64,000 bases of DNA, from NCBI GenBank assembly GCA_000333855.2, contig CM007327.1:37859-101858 (forward strand), read 5' to 3'. Each line of letters starts with the position of its first letter. Positions within the stretch are counted from its first letter, which is position 1. A program made the position numbers and the translations under genes. This DNA comes from Endotrypanum monterogeii. Its lineage: Eukaryota; Euglenozoa; Kinetoplastea; Trypanosomatida; Trypanosomatidae. The notes beneath the pieces are model-generated. The model did not search any database, had not been told where the DNA came from, and was given only the letters and a program-made list of their open reading frames with translations. Shown in pieces: positions 36,740-47,936 of this stretch.

Positions 36740-39700
36740 TCAGTCCTCATGCGGCTCGGGGGACCGTCGGACACGTGTGCACAGAGACGCTTCCGCGCGC
36801 TGCTGCAGCAGCGCAACCAAGTACGTGTGATGTACCTCAGCATCCACCTCGCATCCGTCGAGCGGCGCGCACAACTGTAGATGCTCGCCGTGGAAGAGGG
36901 GACCGTAAGGTCGACGGAGCTGCCGCAGGTAAGCATGGTGGAGCAGCTGCACCCACAACTCCAACTCCTCACGCTGCCCAAGGTAGCCAGGCACGGGTGC
37001 CTCAGGGTCCACTCTATCAATGTAACCACGCCCATCAGCCGCGCTTTGGGCTCCTGTGAGCACTGTTTCGTGTGATTTGTCAGGTGGGTGCTCCACGTCA
37101 TCGCTTCCTCGTGATCCTGGAGGCGGCAGAGGCGCTCCTGTGGTAGCCGCAAGGCGCTGCAGTTGTCTTTTCCACCACTGAGGCATCAACCATGTCAGTA
37201 CCGACTGAGCCTCCTCCCAGGGAGTGCAGACGTGGCGAGTGTAGCGGTGGCAGCGTAGGGGAGCAGCCTGCTCCTCGATGTCCTCCTCGTCTTCTGATTG
37301 CTTCTGGAGAGATGGTGCTGCAGCTGCAGCTGCAACCACCTTTGCACGAGAGGAGGGAGACCTCGGCAATGAAGGTGACAACGATACGCCCAAGGAACAA
37401 GGCCAACATTGTGAGGAGTCAGGAGACGCCGCACCGGAACGACTCGAAGGGGGAGGCCTGTGGTGCCTCCATCCAGTGCATGGCTCCTCCGGTACCACTT
37501 GTGCGGAAGGAGCGATGAGTGGCTCACGCGAGAGCAGTTGAGCAATATATCGCCGCATTCGCCCCAAGAAGGAACGCGCAATGGCCTCGGATGCATCGAC
37601 ACCGTCTGCGGCGCTGACAGGAATAGCCACCGCATCTAAGCCGTTGCGGCAGGTCTCCCCCCAGTCAGGCAGCGACTCTGGTGAGGAGGACGGTGGGCGA
37701 GGCAACAACACAGAGGTAGAGACTTCGTGGCCAGTGCCTGGATAATGATCGTGATAATAATAAAGATACCTACAGGCGTAGCGAACGGCATTACGTTTGT
37801 CGTTTGAGGGGACACCCCCGCAGATGGAGCTGGGCTGTGCAAACGATGCTCGGTTGCACACGGAGGTGGCACCAACCTTTACATTTCTTCTCCACCACGC
37901 AGGACAGAGCAGTGGCGGCGCTTCACTACTGCTGCACGAAGCAAGTCGACACCGAGTGGGTGCCGCCCCCACACGTTGGGGCGCCTCCACATCACAAAGA
38001 TTTGCGTCTGCTGCCAGACAGCAGCAGCACCAATTCGAGCTGCGGTGTTCACGGAGCACCGCCGACTCATTCTCGTTTCTCTCGGACGACAGCCACTCAT
38101 CCTCCTCATCGCTCGTGTCCATGTACCACAGCATCTCCTGAGCCGAGGCCTCCAGCGGCCCTGCACGGGGCTCGGTATCGACACGCACATCCGATTCGAT
38201 GGTGGACTGACGCAGGCGAGCCTGTTGAGAACATGCTCCTCGGGAGCTAAATCCATGCGTCGAGCCGTTCGAGCTGCCGTCCCCTTCATCAGACGCTGTA
38301 CCTGCCACTTCACAACCCTGTATTGTGTTCGACAGACAGACAGGCCATGTCCCGGGCCAGTCCGCGGAGACGGCGTGGTGCCAATGCGTAAAGAAGAGCA
38401 GCCAGCCGTCTCTCAGCATGCCATCACAGATGAGATGATGCAGCGCACGTTTATGTGCTACGCAGCGTCTGTTGTCTGCTACCCTGCGAGGCATACAGAT
38501 GTCGGACACCTGTGGCGCTTGTGCTACATGGTCGACACCATCTTCACCACGGGCGCCGAGCCGATGAAGCGTGCGCATACACGCAGTGTACTGTGCGTCG
38601 ACGAGAGCGGTGCGTAAAGAGTGCGCCAGCGCCAACACCCTCTCAGGCTCAGGCCTATCGTAGTGTACGTGAGGGCCTATTTTCCAACGCCCGCCAGTGC
38701 CACACGCTCGCGATGTTGTGTCATTCGCGACTCTTGAAGCCCCGTGAAGTGAAGTGATCTGCTCCACTTCCAACGTATTGAAGAGAGAATGCAAAGAGGG
38801 CGACACGGATGGGGTCGGCGGCCGAGTAGCCGTGGCCACACTCTGGTAAAAGCCAATCCGCTGCGCCGCACCGCGCCCACGCCGCTGCCTCCAGTGCTCA
38901 ACAGTCATCAGCAGAGTCGATCTTGTCGTTCCGATGACGAGTGACGGTTCATCACGACTTATCGAGAAAGGAGGCGGTACATGCAAAGGGAAGCTCCGCG
39001 TTAGCAGGTTTGCAGGTGGGTTGTTGGTCTGAGACTCAAGGAAGGGTCTCCTCTCCGACTTCGTCGCTGGTGCGGCAGTCTGAGCCGACGGCTGAGTAAC
39101 TGCCTCAGCCCTACGCAACGATGATTCACAGGCGCATCTGTCATACAGGATAGCGCCAACGAGTGCATCCGCAGCGAAGTTGTGCAGAGCCAACTGCGCC
39201 CACCTCCACACCACAGTTGAATTCATCGGCGCAGGCCTCTGTCCACAAAATAACATTGCTGGATGACGCAGACTCACGGAAGCACAGCCGACACTGCTGC
39301 CTCCGCTGTCTGTCGTCGTTGTCGTCGTCGTCATTCCGACCGCTGTGTGTCGCAGATTATCGTCACCGCAGGTAGTCGTCGCAGCAGGAGCACCTCCCCC
39401 CATTCCTTCTCCCCCGACCTCGCTCACCTGCGTCCACGGCACATCAAGGAATGCATGCAGAATAGCTGAGCGAGCTTCCTCTATAAGGCGTTGTGGAAGA
39501 CAGGACTCGCGGCTCACAAAAGGAGCGTGTGCCAATGACACAGGCTTCACTGGCGAAGCAGAGCTAGCCGACTCCCGGCTGACAGCAGCGCGTTGCCTCC
39601 ACTGTGGTGATAGCGCGGCCGGGAGCCGAGTAGGGCAAGGTGGACTCAGCAACCACCGTCGCATTCGCTCAAGCTTGTCGCTGTCCAGGCAGAGCTTCGT

Positions 39701-42700
39701 TGCCTGGGACATGTCAGATGGCGAAGCAGTGGGAGGTAGTGAGTGGCAGCGGACTGAGGTCAGCTCACAGCACCGATGCTCAAGCGAAGCAGTGAGCAGG
39801 CGCAGCGGTGTACTACATCGCTGTGCTCTGGCAATGGAACTCTGAAAGCGCATCGACAATTCTTTTTGCAGCTGAGGCGACGATGAGCGCGCTGAAGACG
39901 TGAGAGATGATGTGACAGCTGGTGGGCTGTGGGGCAAGACTGAAGACGAGGGGGAAGATACAGCTAGCCGCGCGCGCTTGTTGTGCACCGTCCGACAGAC
40001 ACGCAGATCATCTGCGCTTCCGCTCTCAATCGATAAATCTTCGCTCACAGACGAGGACTCAGGGGGTTTCAATGAAGGCCTTGTGGCCGGGGTGGAGCAC
40101 GAGTGCTCGCCAAGAAGCTCGACGGAGGCGACATTGGCTTGATGTCGCGACACGTAAGTCACTTCGGCAGGCGATGGCGAACGTGTGCAGCGCGAAGCTG
40201 ACTCCGAGACGCACGCAGACGACACGCCGAGCCATTCTGCTGTCCTCCTCTTGGGTTGACCATCGTCATGACTGCTCGTCGCCACGGCGACCGTGCCCCC
40301 GAGCCTGCGGCGCTTGAGGGAAGGGTGACGCAGCGAGTGCGCGCTTGACTCCGGCATCCTTGTCGCGATTGCGTCATCATCTGCTCTCCTTTTTCTCGAA
40401 AGCCCTCGTGCATGCTGTGCGCACACGCGAGCAAGATATTCACACTCCACCACCGCTGCGGCGCGCAGTCCGCAGTGTTGTGGCTCTGCAGAGCTCGCCC
40501 CCTCCCGTGGAACTGCTGCACGCAGTCCAATCAGCTCACTTACTTCAGACAGTGTTGTCTCGCTCAGGAGCTGCGGCGCCGCACCGAGCGCTGACCACAG
40601 TCGTCGCTCGAGTGGCGAATCTGTGGACGGACGCCACGTGTGAAAGCACACGAAGACGGGCGAGTGAGGAGCGGAGCGTAGCACCGGTGCCTCTTCATCA
40701 CCTGTGGCAGTCATGCGCGCGTCGCTTCGGAGGCGATTGCCTGACGGCATCAAAAGCATAGCAGGGCGAGGGACTATGAGGAAAGAAAAAATTGGCACAC
40801 CCGCGACAGCGCGGACGGCGGCGATCCACGAGTCCCAGGGCAACCACGACGCCGCTCTCCACCGCGCATCCGAGACCGCGCGCACCCAGTGCAACAAGGC
40901 CAACACCGGGTCCTCCCCAGTTGCTTTGGCACCGCCATGTGCTTTGTGAAAAGGGAAGCCCATCTCTAATTGACTGTGCAGCCGCTTCCGTGAATACTGT
41001 GGCGGGGGTACATCTGTGCCCGTGCACGATGTACACCGCCACCACTCCAAAACAGGATAAGGATAGTCTTGAGAGAACAGAGGACTCGAAACCACAGGCC
41101 CCGCATCGAGCGCACTAGGCATCCGCCTCTTATTCCTGTGATCAGTCACACCCCTCACTGTGTCTGTGCACTGCGAGTATGACTGTCGTAGCGACGTGAG
41201 CATGGCAGCCACGACACCCTCGCCCGTATTGCCGAGAGAGGCCACCGCCGCTTGACATCGTTCATACGTGACGATAGCTCGCTGCTGCTCCCGTGCTGAG
41301 TCCAACTCGTGCACATCGGCAATGAAAGAGGCCCACTGTGCTGACAAGGCTGCGGCACTGAATCCTCCCTTGATTGACATCACCTGCGCAGCCGGTGGCG
41401 CCTCAGATGCAATGCTGGGACCAAGCCTGATTACATCGTCGCCGTCACGACGGACGTCTCGCACAAGACAACGGAGACGGGTGTGGCGCACGACAGCCGT
41501 TTTGTGTGGAACGAGTGTCGTGCCCAACGAGCATCCCATGTCACCGGCACTCATTTGGCCACCGTCACTGATCTTCTCTGTGTCTTGCACCCACGCTGCC
41601 TGCCGCAGTATCACGCACCATATCATCTTTGGTTGGGCATCCTCCGGCGTCCGCAGAGGGTGCACCACAGATGGAGCTGTGGGGGGGAAGTGCTGGAGAC
41701 TCTCTACCTCGGTGAAGTGCCGCTGCGGCAGCAGTCCAGATGCGGAGGAGGCCCCTGCAGCCTTTAAAAAAATCTTCGGGGTGGCCAATGCGTGGAGGAG
41801 CGCAGTACGCGCCAGAGCATCACACAGGCCCAAAGCCGCGTGAAGCGGTCGCGGGGTTTCTTCGAGTATGGCGGCGGTGCTACATGATGACAATATGAAA
41901 TCGGCAGACAATTTAAGGGCCGTGCGTGTCCACTTGCATACCGACCGTGACTGCGACAACGATTCGGACGGCGGCAAGAGAAGTGGGGGATCCTCGACTA
42001 CATGGTGCGAGTTTGGGCCGAACAGAAGCGCATCTGGCAACTCCGCAGACATTCTCAAGCAGGGATGAGGACTATAACCCCCGACCTCTATTCCTAGCCG
42101 GCGGCTCTTGCGGACGCTGTAATCCAGGTGCTGCGGAAGGGCCCCCTGGACAGCTCGCCACTCGTGCTTCTCTTGCGGAAGGAAGACGGATGATGGCAAC
42201 AAAGACGGCGATGCAGCGCAGCGCCGCCCGCCAAACTCAGCGCTGTGTACCTCTCTCAGAGGCTGGTGCACAGACGTTAAAAGGGGGCCAAGATTGTCGG
42301 CGTGCGTCGAAGGAGGATGGTCAGCAGGAAAAACGGAAGGCCCTGTGTTCGCCCACAAATGTGCACAGGCAGCGGCGCCACATACATCAGCCGTCACGGC
42401 CTTTCCCCCCCCCGCATTGCCGTCCAGTATGCAAACAACCCTGAATGGCGTTGGATACGCTGTGGCGTCGTCGGCCGCAGCGCTGCCCGTCGCCCTGGTG
42501 TGAGCACACTCCTCGCCTGCTTTACGCATTGTCCCCAACGCGGCTGGGCTCACGTGTTGGCGCGCGTTAGGCGGTACCCTAGGCCAGACGAGACGCAGTC
42601 CACATAACCCAATACCGTATTGGGAACTGTTTCCCTTGATGTCCTCGCTGATGCGCAGCGGTGACGGTGAGTCGTTCATCACCCGTTGCGTGTATGCAGT

Positions 42701-43114
42701 GAGGAGACTCGGATCTGATCGACGAAGTCGAATAGACACAGACAAAGCAGAAAAATGATGATCACTCTTTTCTCCGCCCGGGGCACAGCTCCGCACGGAT
42801 GCATCAGATGGCGTGACATCGGCAGACAGACAGCCTTGGTGCGGCTGGCCTGGCAGCATCAAGTGGTGTCGTGGGCGCAGACGTCGCAGCAGTGCATCCA
42901 GCCAGTGAACGTCGACCCTAGAGAGAGAGAAGACACACGCAGAGATGTCCCGACCATCGAGGTAGCGCGGAAACACGAGCGGTGAGGCAGCAGAGGTTGA
43001 ACAACTGCTTCCCTGCGCCGTGTCGGTGGCATGACACTGCGTGGAAGGCACTGGTTCCAGCTTCGCGCGGGAGCCGCTAATGGTGGGTGGCAGCCGCGCG
43101 AAGAGCAGTGGCAT
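36740..43114 (-). CDS. Very large protein of unknown function (2124 aa)
   Basis: An unbroken frame of 2124 codons whose length alone makes it a real gene. I do not recognise a domain. The sequence is rich in Ser, Ala, Arg, Pro, Cys and His. Segments that look ordered (for example near 490-620, 680-860 and 1290-1330) alternate with low-complexity stretches such as poly-Thr (TTTTTT, about 1275) and Ser-rich blocks. Two basic clusters, SRKRRADD and LKRRRLGG, lie near residues 915-950 and could be nuclear localisation signals. Clusters of acidic residues occur late (DTSDEEDEW near 1655 and EDEEDIEE near 1920). The C-terminal 200 residues hold Trp-rich patches (TWLMPQWWKRQLQRL) and look folded. 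No signal peptide or membrane segment is evident. It is probably kinetoplastid-restricted. Confidence 0.75.
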   Translation of the reverse strand: MPLLFARLPPTISGSRAKLEPVPSTQCHATDTAQGSSCSTSAASPLVFPRYLDGRDISACVFSLSRVDVHWLDALLRRLRPRHHLMLPGQPHQGCLSADVTPSDASVRSCAPGGEKSDHHFSALSVSIRLRRSDPSLLTAYTQRVMNDSPSPLRISEDIKGNSSQYGIGLCGLRLVWPRVPPNARQHVSPAALGTMRKAGEECAHTRATGSAAADDATAYPTPFRVVCILDGNAGGGKAVTADVCGAAACAHLWANTGPSVFPADHPPSTHADNLGPLLTSVHQPLREVHSAEFGGRRCAASPSLLPSSVFLPQEKHEWRAVQGALPQHLDYSVRKSRRLGIEVGGYSPHPCLRMSAELPDALLFGPNSHHVVEDPPLLLPPSESLSQSRSVCKWTRTALKLSADFILSSCSTAAILEETPRPLHAALGLCDALARTALLHALATPKIFLKAAGASSASGLLPQRHFTEVESLQHFPPTAPSVVHPLRTPEDAQPKMIWCVILRQAAWVQDTEKISDGGQMSAGDMGCSLGTTLVPHKTAVVRHTRLRCLVRDVRRDGDDVIRLGPSIASEAPPAAQVMSIKGGFSAAALSAQWASFIADVHELDSAREQQRAIVTYERCQAAVASLGNTGEGVVAAMLTSLRQSYSQCTDTVRGVTDHRNKRRMPSALDAGPVVSSPLFSQDYPYPVLEWWRCTSCTGTDVPPPQYSRKRLHSQLEMGFPFHKAHGGAKATGEDPVLALLHWVRAVSDARWRAASWLPWDSWIAAVRAVAGVPIFSFLIVPRPAMLLMPSGNRLRSDARMTATGDEEAPVLRSAPHSPVFVCFHTWRPSTDSPLERRLWSALGAAPQLLSETTLSEVSELIGLRAAVPREGASSAEPQHCGLRAAAVVECEYLARVCAQHARGLSRKRRADDDAIATRMPESSAHSLRHPSLKRRRLGGTVAVATSSHDDGQPKRRTAEWLGVSSACVSESASRCTRSPSPAEVTYVSRHQANVASVELLGEHSCSTPATRPSLKPPESSSVSEDLSIESGSADDLRVCRTVHNKRARLAVSSPSSSVLPHSPPAVTSSLTSSARSSSPQLQKELSMRFQSSIARAQRCSTPLRLLTASLEHRCCELTSVRCHSLPPTASPSDMSQATKLCLDSDKLERMRRWLLSPPCPTRLPAALSPQWRQRAAVSRESASSASPVKPVSLAHAPFVSRESCLPQRLIEEARSAILHAFLDVPWTQVSEVGGEGMGGGAPAATTTCGDDNLRHTAVGMTTTTTTTDSGGSSVGCASVSLRHPAMLFCGQRPAPMNSTVVWRWAQLALHNFAADALVGAILYDRCACESSLRRAEAVTQPSAQTAAPATKSERRPFLESQTNNPPANLLTRSFPLHVPPPFSISRDEPSLVIGTTRSTLLMTVEHWRQRRGRGAAQRIGFYQSVATATRPPTPSVSPSLHSLFNTLEVEQITSLHGASRVANDTTSRACGTGGRWKIGPHVHYDRPEPERVLALAHSLRTALVDAQYTACMRTLHRLGARGEDGVDHVAQAPQVSDICMPRRVADNRRCVAHKRALHHLICDGMLRDGWLLFFTHWHHAVSADWPGTWPVCLSNTIQGCEVAGTASDEGDGSSNGSTHGFSSRGACSQQARLRQSTIESDVRVDTEPRAGPLEASAQEMLWYMDTSDEEDEWLSSERNENESAVLREHRSSNWCCCCLAADANLCDVEAPQRVGAAPTRCRLASCSSSEAPPLLCPAWWRRNVKVGATSVCNRASFAQPSSICGGVPSNDKRNAVRYACRYLYYYHDHYPGTGHEVSTSVLLPRPPSSSPESLPDWGETCRNGLDAVAIPVSAADGVDASEAIARSFLGRMRRYIAQLLSREPLIAPSAQVVPEEPCTGWRHHRPPPSSRSGAASPDSSQCWPCSLGVSLSPSLPRSPSSRAKVVAAAAAAPSLQKQSEDEEDIEEQAAPLRCHRYTRHVCTPWEEAQSVLTWLMPQWWKRQLQRLAATTGAPLPPPGSRGSDDVEHPPDKSHETVLTGAQSAADGRGYIDRVDPEAPVPGYLGQREELELWVQLLHHAYLRQLRRPYGPLFHGEHLQLCAPLDGCEVDAEVHHTYLVALLQQRAEASLCTRVRRSPEPHED

Positions 43115-45182
43115 TGGTCCTCCCTATGGCACCTCTCCCTCTCTTAATCTCGAGTCCTGTGTGATTTGTGCGTGACTCTCTCCCCCTCCTTTCCCATATC
43201 TTAGTGATGTCCGAGCTCGCCTTGCGGGGTGATGCAACGTTGTGAGGTAGGAAAAAAAAAGGGGGAGAAGGGACGGGGGCGTAAGAAAGGGAAAGAGGAA
43301 GGGATATTTACGGACGAGATTCGTGTGTCACATACATTGTGGGTTTTTTTTTTTTGCGTGTGTGGGGGAAGAGGGAAGACACCCACTGCAGACTGGGGTC
43401 TCAGCAAGAGTTGACGGGTGCAGTGCTCAGAGAGTAGAGCCTGATCGGTGCAGGAACGACGTATCACACACCTGCCCTGAGCACACCATTGCTGGCACCC
43501 TACTTTGTGGTCATGAGTGCAGATGACCTCAGGCCTCATCCTTTATTCCTCCTTCCATCCCCTCTCGTTCTAGAACACCTAAAGTTTTGATGTCCTTGAA
43601 GCCCAATGTGGCAATGTTGGGGTGCCGTCCTCGGAGGCTGATGATGGTATTGTGCGGCATTGGTGAGCTCACATCGCTGAGCTACTTGGCGCCATCCATG
43701 CGAATGCTCACGTCGTCAGCCTCATCGGGTATCGCTGATCACGCCCCCATGCCCTCTTTTGTGAATCCTTTTTTTTTAATTTTCCCTCGTGTTGCTGGGG
43801 ACACACTGCCGTCCCTCGTCCCTCCGGCCAGACAGGCTACACACACACAAACACACACACAAGCGGCATCCACAGTCCTCCCTTGTTTTTTTTTTGTCAT
43901 AAAGCACACAGCGTGGGAAAGACTGAGAGCAAAGAGCCATGATGACAACAGCGTATTTGTCGACGGCCAGCTGATATATATATATATATATATATAATAT
44001 ATATAATATATATAATATATATGTATGGATGGATTTTGAAGAAAAACGAGAAATGCAGCAGTTGCAAGACACGCAGATGGGACAAAGATGTCAAGCAACG
44101 CTCTGCGTGATGGTAAGCCAGCAACATCTTCGGATGGCAGAGACGACTCTGCAGCATCACCAGCAGCTGAATGGACACGATCCTCTTCGAGCCACGAGCT
44201 TACCCCTGTTGGACAGTGCCCTTCAGCGCCGCCGCCGCTGTCCACCCACCCGCTTCCGTGACCGATGTGCGGGTGCAGAGGGTATGCCACGGAGATGCCG
44301 GGTCTGTATATCCCCAGATTGCTACTGGGAAGACGGCAGCAAAGTCAACGTCACGCACGTTGCTCGGTCGATAGGTAAAGAAAATATTGGATAGGTGCTC
44401 GTTGGAGCGGTGGAGCTAAGGCCGCACTTGGGAAGTGAATGCTAGCTGCTGCAGCCCCCCCCCTCACCGCGACATGGTGGTCGCAGTGCACCTACTGGGG
44501 CTTGTCGGAGCTGCTGCGAGGCGTGTGTGGTTTTGCGTAGGCCTATACGCCCTCTACTATGTATGTGGGATGCTGATGAAGGTGCGGGGGACTTACCCGG
44601 CGAGCAAGTAGAGCAAAATCTGTCGCCTCACAAATGCCACGAGTGGCCAACACTCTTTCGCAAGAAGATGCGCCGGTGAAGGGGAAAGAGGGGGGGAGGC
44701 AAGATGCCCCCCCCTCCTAATTATTTGTGCAGCGACTACGGCCACCTAGCCCCACGCAATACATCCATGCAGATGCCTCTTGACAGGCTGTAGATGAGAA
44801 GAGCACATCGATATGTGTTGAACAGGTGAAGAGGAGATCGTACTCGGCTGTGCATCGCAATGATTGCACCAACGCACCCATGCACACACACACACATTAA
44901 ATAAATATATATATATATATAGTACATACGATGAACTATATATGAAGTGCCGCTCGAGGCAGCGATACCGAGCGATTCGGTGCAAGTGATGGGGCGAGAT
45001 CACAAGTCCCGGAGGTGAGGGCGCGCAACTGAAGAGGCGGAGAAGTGTCTAGGCAGAAAATTAAAAAAAAACCTCTGGAACTGAACAACAGCGCGGTGGG
45101 CCTTGCATGTGATGGAAGCGAGAGGGGGAAGACGGCTCTGCCATGCCGCCTCCATCTACTCTTCTCTCCCGCCCACCGTCCA
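43115..45182. other. Two-kilobase spacer between the PTPA gene and the 2124-aa gene
   Basis: No gene is supported. It contains A/T runs near 43250-43260 and 43345-43356, a T9 run near 43770, a (CA)n tract near 43840-43860, (TA)n/(TAATA)n sequence at 43974-44024, a (CA)n tract near 44882-44895 and a (TA)n tract at 44904-44920. The segment 44030-44400 is of ordinary complexity, but the only minus-strand frame over it (183 codons, 43739-44290) runs on through the TA repeat and is not convincing. It fits a long 3' UTR of the PTPA gene. Confidence 0.5.
43974..44024. repeat. (TA)n / (TATAA)n microsatellite
   Basis: A (TA)n tract followed by several ATATAATATA units. It is in the likely 3' UTR of the PTPA gene on the minus strand. 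Confidence 0.9.
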
Positions 45183-46370
45183 TCACATTGTCTTGGTGTT
45201 CCACTGTAGATGTCTGCCGAAGAGGAGGTGCTGTGACACGTTGAATTTCCCCAGAACCTCGGCGGCAAACATCTTTATCATGCCGCCGTAGATCTTCGCC
45301 CAGTGTTCGACGCCAGAGATGTTATACAACATGTTACTGTGTTCATGGAATGGGCCGGTCTTGTTCTCTAGTATCCACGCAACCATCGTGAAGTACAAAA
45401 AATGTTCCTTCAATGCATTCACCCTTGAACGGTCGCAAATATGCTTCGGGAGGACCACCACAGAGTCCTCGGTAGTGTTGGCAGACAATCTTACAGGCTG
45501 CACCTCCGCGTTAATCAGCTGTGCACTGCCGAATACGTAGGGAATGTGGTGGTAGTCGTCTAACCCCCACACCCCATGGGACCCCGCCGGCTCCAGAGAG
45601 TAGCGCTTCTGCAGTCGCCGGACAAGTGACATGTACTCGTAAAAGATAAAAAAGACGTAATCCTGACGCCTCTTGCGCACCTCCTCCCGCTCCATTGGCG
45701 GAACCGGAGGCGGCGGGGGCACCTCGAGCGGCACGAACACTGTCGGCTCGTCGTTCAGAGTTCCGCCGCAGTCGCCGTGCTCCTCGAGACAAATCATCAT
45801 TACAATAAAAAAGTGCAGCTCATGACCACTGCCAAAGTCCAGGCGCGTCGCGTTGCCAAAGGAGTCCATGAGGTACGCAGCCACCTCAGTCGCCATGACA
45901 GTTACCTCCTCATCTGACCGAGTCGCCGAGGTGGTAAAGGTGCGCACGAGTCTCTCCATATCAGCGATCACCGTCGCTTCCAGCCGCTCATGAAATACGC
46001 GCTTTGCACGATTGCCGAAGCGCTGCTGCGTCATCTCTTCCAGCGGGATTTCACTGACCATGTCGTGCAGACGTGGAAGGTAGTCCTTCACGAAGAATTT
46101 CACCGTGTCATCGCAGTCGTCCACCGTAGCGGACATGCGCTGGTCGTTGGGCGTTGACACCACCGCCTCGCTGCAGGCCTGTAGATACGAGATTACTTTT
46201 TGGAACGCCGCCGAGCGCCGGAAGACGTCGATGAGGGCGTGGTCCTCAAGAATGACCTTCGCAGGCGGTTGTGGGGCAGCGCTTTCCGTCGAGTACCTGA
46301 GCATCGCCTCCGAATTGCGCGGTGGTCGCCGCCCCGGCGCGTGGGTTGCCGCTGAATGGGAACCAATCAT
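45183..46370 (-). CDS. Serine/threonine-protein phosphatase 2A activator (PTPA)
   Basis: The 395-aa protein carries the family signature GVWGLDDYHHIPYVFGSAQL near residues 260-280, which matches the PTPA consensus almost position for position. Other family blocks are DFGSGHELHF, FVFFIFYEYMSLVRRLQKRY-type sequence, and the closing SGVEHWAKIYGGMIKMFAAEVLGKFNVSQHLLFG. PTPA is a peptidyl-prolyl isomerase-like chaperone that loads metal into PP2A and PP2A-like catalytic subunits using ATP; it acts in cytosol and nucleus. An insertion with a PPPPPVPP run lies near 210-225. Animal PTPA is about 320-360 aa. The frame stays open upstream through TH repeats encoded by a CA-rich stretch; the ATG at 46370 follows a C-rich tract and an AG at 46387-46388 on the minus strand, so it is preferred. 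Confidence 0.93.
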   Translation of the reverse strand: MIGSHSAATHAPGRRPPRNSEAMLRYSTESAAPQPPAKVILEDHALIDVFRRSAAFQKVISYLQACSEAVVSTPNDQRMSATVDDCDDTVKFFVKDYLPRLHDMVSEIPLEEMTQQRFGNRAKRVFHERLEATVIADMERLVRTFTTSATRSDEEVTVMATEVAAYLMDSFGNATRLDFGSGHELHFFIVMMICLEEHGDCGGTLNDEPTVFVPLEVPPPPPVPPMEREEVRKRRQDYVFFIFYEYMSLVRRLQKRYSLEPAGSHGVWGLDDYHHIPYVFGSAQLINAEVQPVRLSANTTEDSVVVLPKHICDRSRVNALKEHFLYFTMVAWILENKTGPFHEHSNMLYNISGVEHWAKIYGGMIKMFAAEVLGKFNVSQHLLFGRHLQWNTKTM

Positions 46371-47936
46371 CCCTTTCCCTATTTGTCTTGTGCAATAGGG
46401 GAGGGGGGGGGGCCAATGACCCGAAGACGCTGCGTGCACACGCACCCACGTTGGTCCGTACAAAACGTGCGATTGAAAATGAGAAGGGGAGGGAAATGAA
46501 GTCACGGGAAAGGGCCGTGGTGGTGGTAATGGTTGTGTATACGTGTGTGTGTGTGGGGGGTGGGGGGGGGCGGGCAAGGGAATTCCTTCAGCGTTGCCCA
46601 AGACGTGTGTGTGTGTGTGTAGGATGGGGGACGCAAGGGTGTGCCGAAGCAGCAAGAAAGCGGGCCAATCAGTTGAAGAGAAGGGGAGCAGTAAAAGAGA
46701 CTTCAGCGAATCACGCGAGGTCGTTCAGCACGGAAGCACACACGTACATATATAAATATATAAATATATTTATATATGGGGATGCAAGATAAATGCATCA
46801 CAATAAAAAAGAACTGAGTGCGTATGGGGGGGGGGGGGAGGCGCGTCAGCAAGCGCTGCGGTAAAAAAAAGGGGGAGGAAAGGAAGGAGGGAAGAGTAAG
46901 CAAGGGAAGAAAGCAGCGCAGCCAACGACTAGATCTACGCCTCGTCCCCCCCCCCTCCTCCTCCTCCTTCTTTCGTGTCGTAGCGCCATGAAAGTGTGTC
47001 GTCTTCCACCATCCCCACCATTCCTATTGGGCTTCAGGGCTGCAATGCCGGATTGACACAAGCAACATAGCCATCCTCCCTCCCCCTCCCCTGAATGACC
47101 CTCTGAATACAGGTGTCGTGTGTGCAAGTTCTCAACCCCGCCGCTCCTGTCTATGTGTGTGTGTGTGTGTGTGGAACTGTGACAAGGACTCTTTGCGTCC
47201 CCACGTTCCCTCACTCTCGCCGTGGGTGTTGATGGGCAGATTGTTTTTTACAGACATAGTTTAAATAGAAATATTATATGTGAGGATCGTGGCAAAGGGC
47301 AGATATGCAATTCTGCCACATTATTATGACGGCAGTGTGTACCTCTCCAGCTTCTCCTTTTTTTTTCTATACACCCTGCCAAATGCCACTATTGATTTCT
47401 AGTTCGTATGCGTGTATACGGCTCCTGAGTGACCCAATCGGTAGAAATCTACACATGCACGACTTTCTCATGCGTCACTCGATCATATACGAGTGTTGGG
47501 CATGCAGGACATACAAGAACCAAGCTTTTGATAAGACGGGTGTAGAAGCCATGATTCTTGTATTTGCGCCAACGGAAAGACAGTCACATGCCGACCAGTT
47601 TTGCAAGAGGGAAGAAGGGAGGGAGAGCGGGGGGACGTACGCCTACATATCGCAAAACAAGACACTCAGAGTCACATCTCCCCTCCCACACCGACCCCAG
47701 CAGCGACTTCCAAAGTTAATGATGAGGGAAAAAAGCAGCCAAACTGATGGGAGGAAGTCGCACCGGCGTAATCCCCGGCAGGCACCACCGCCCATGTCGT
47801 GGACCGCACACGTACGTCCACACACAGGCACATACACATACATACCAACAACACTATCCGCGAGCCGGACGATGCCCCACGAGGAAGCTCCTTTCGGCAC
47901 CCACCGACGCTGAACAACCGCTGCGCGTGTCTTGCA
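46371..47936. other. Spacer between the PGS1-like and PTPA genes
   Basis: UTR-like sequence for two minus-strand genes. It has a G10 run near 46403-46412, a G/GT-rich stretch at 46540-46570, a (GT)n tract near 46605-46620, TA-rich sequence at 46748-46778, a G12 run near 46827-46838, a poly-C run near 46947 and a (GT)n tract near 47154-47171. The rest is non-repetitive but has no convincing frame. Confidence 0.5.

Noticed and set aside
43739..44290. 183-codon minus-strand frame
   Set aside because: Half of it is translated (TA)n repeat (YIYI stretches); no sign of a real protein.
46371..46655. N-terminal extension of PTPA
   Set aside because: It is TH and Pro repeats encoded by CA-rich and C-rich leader, upstream of the likely acceptor at 46387-46388.
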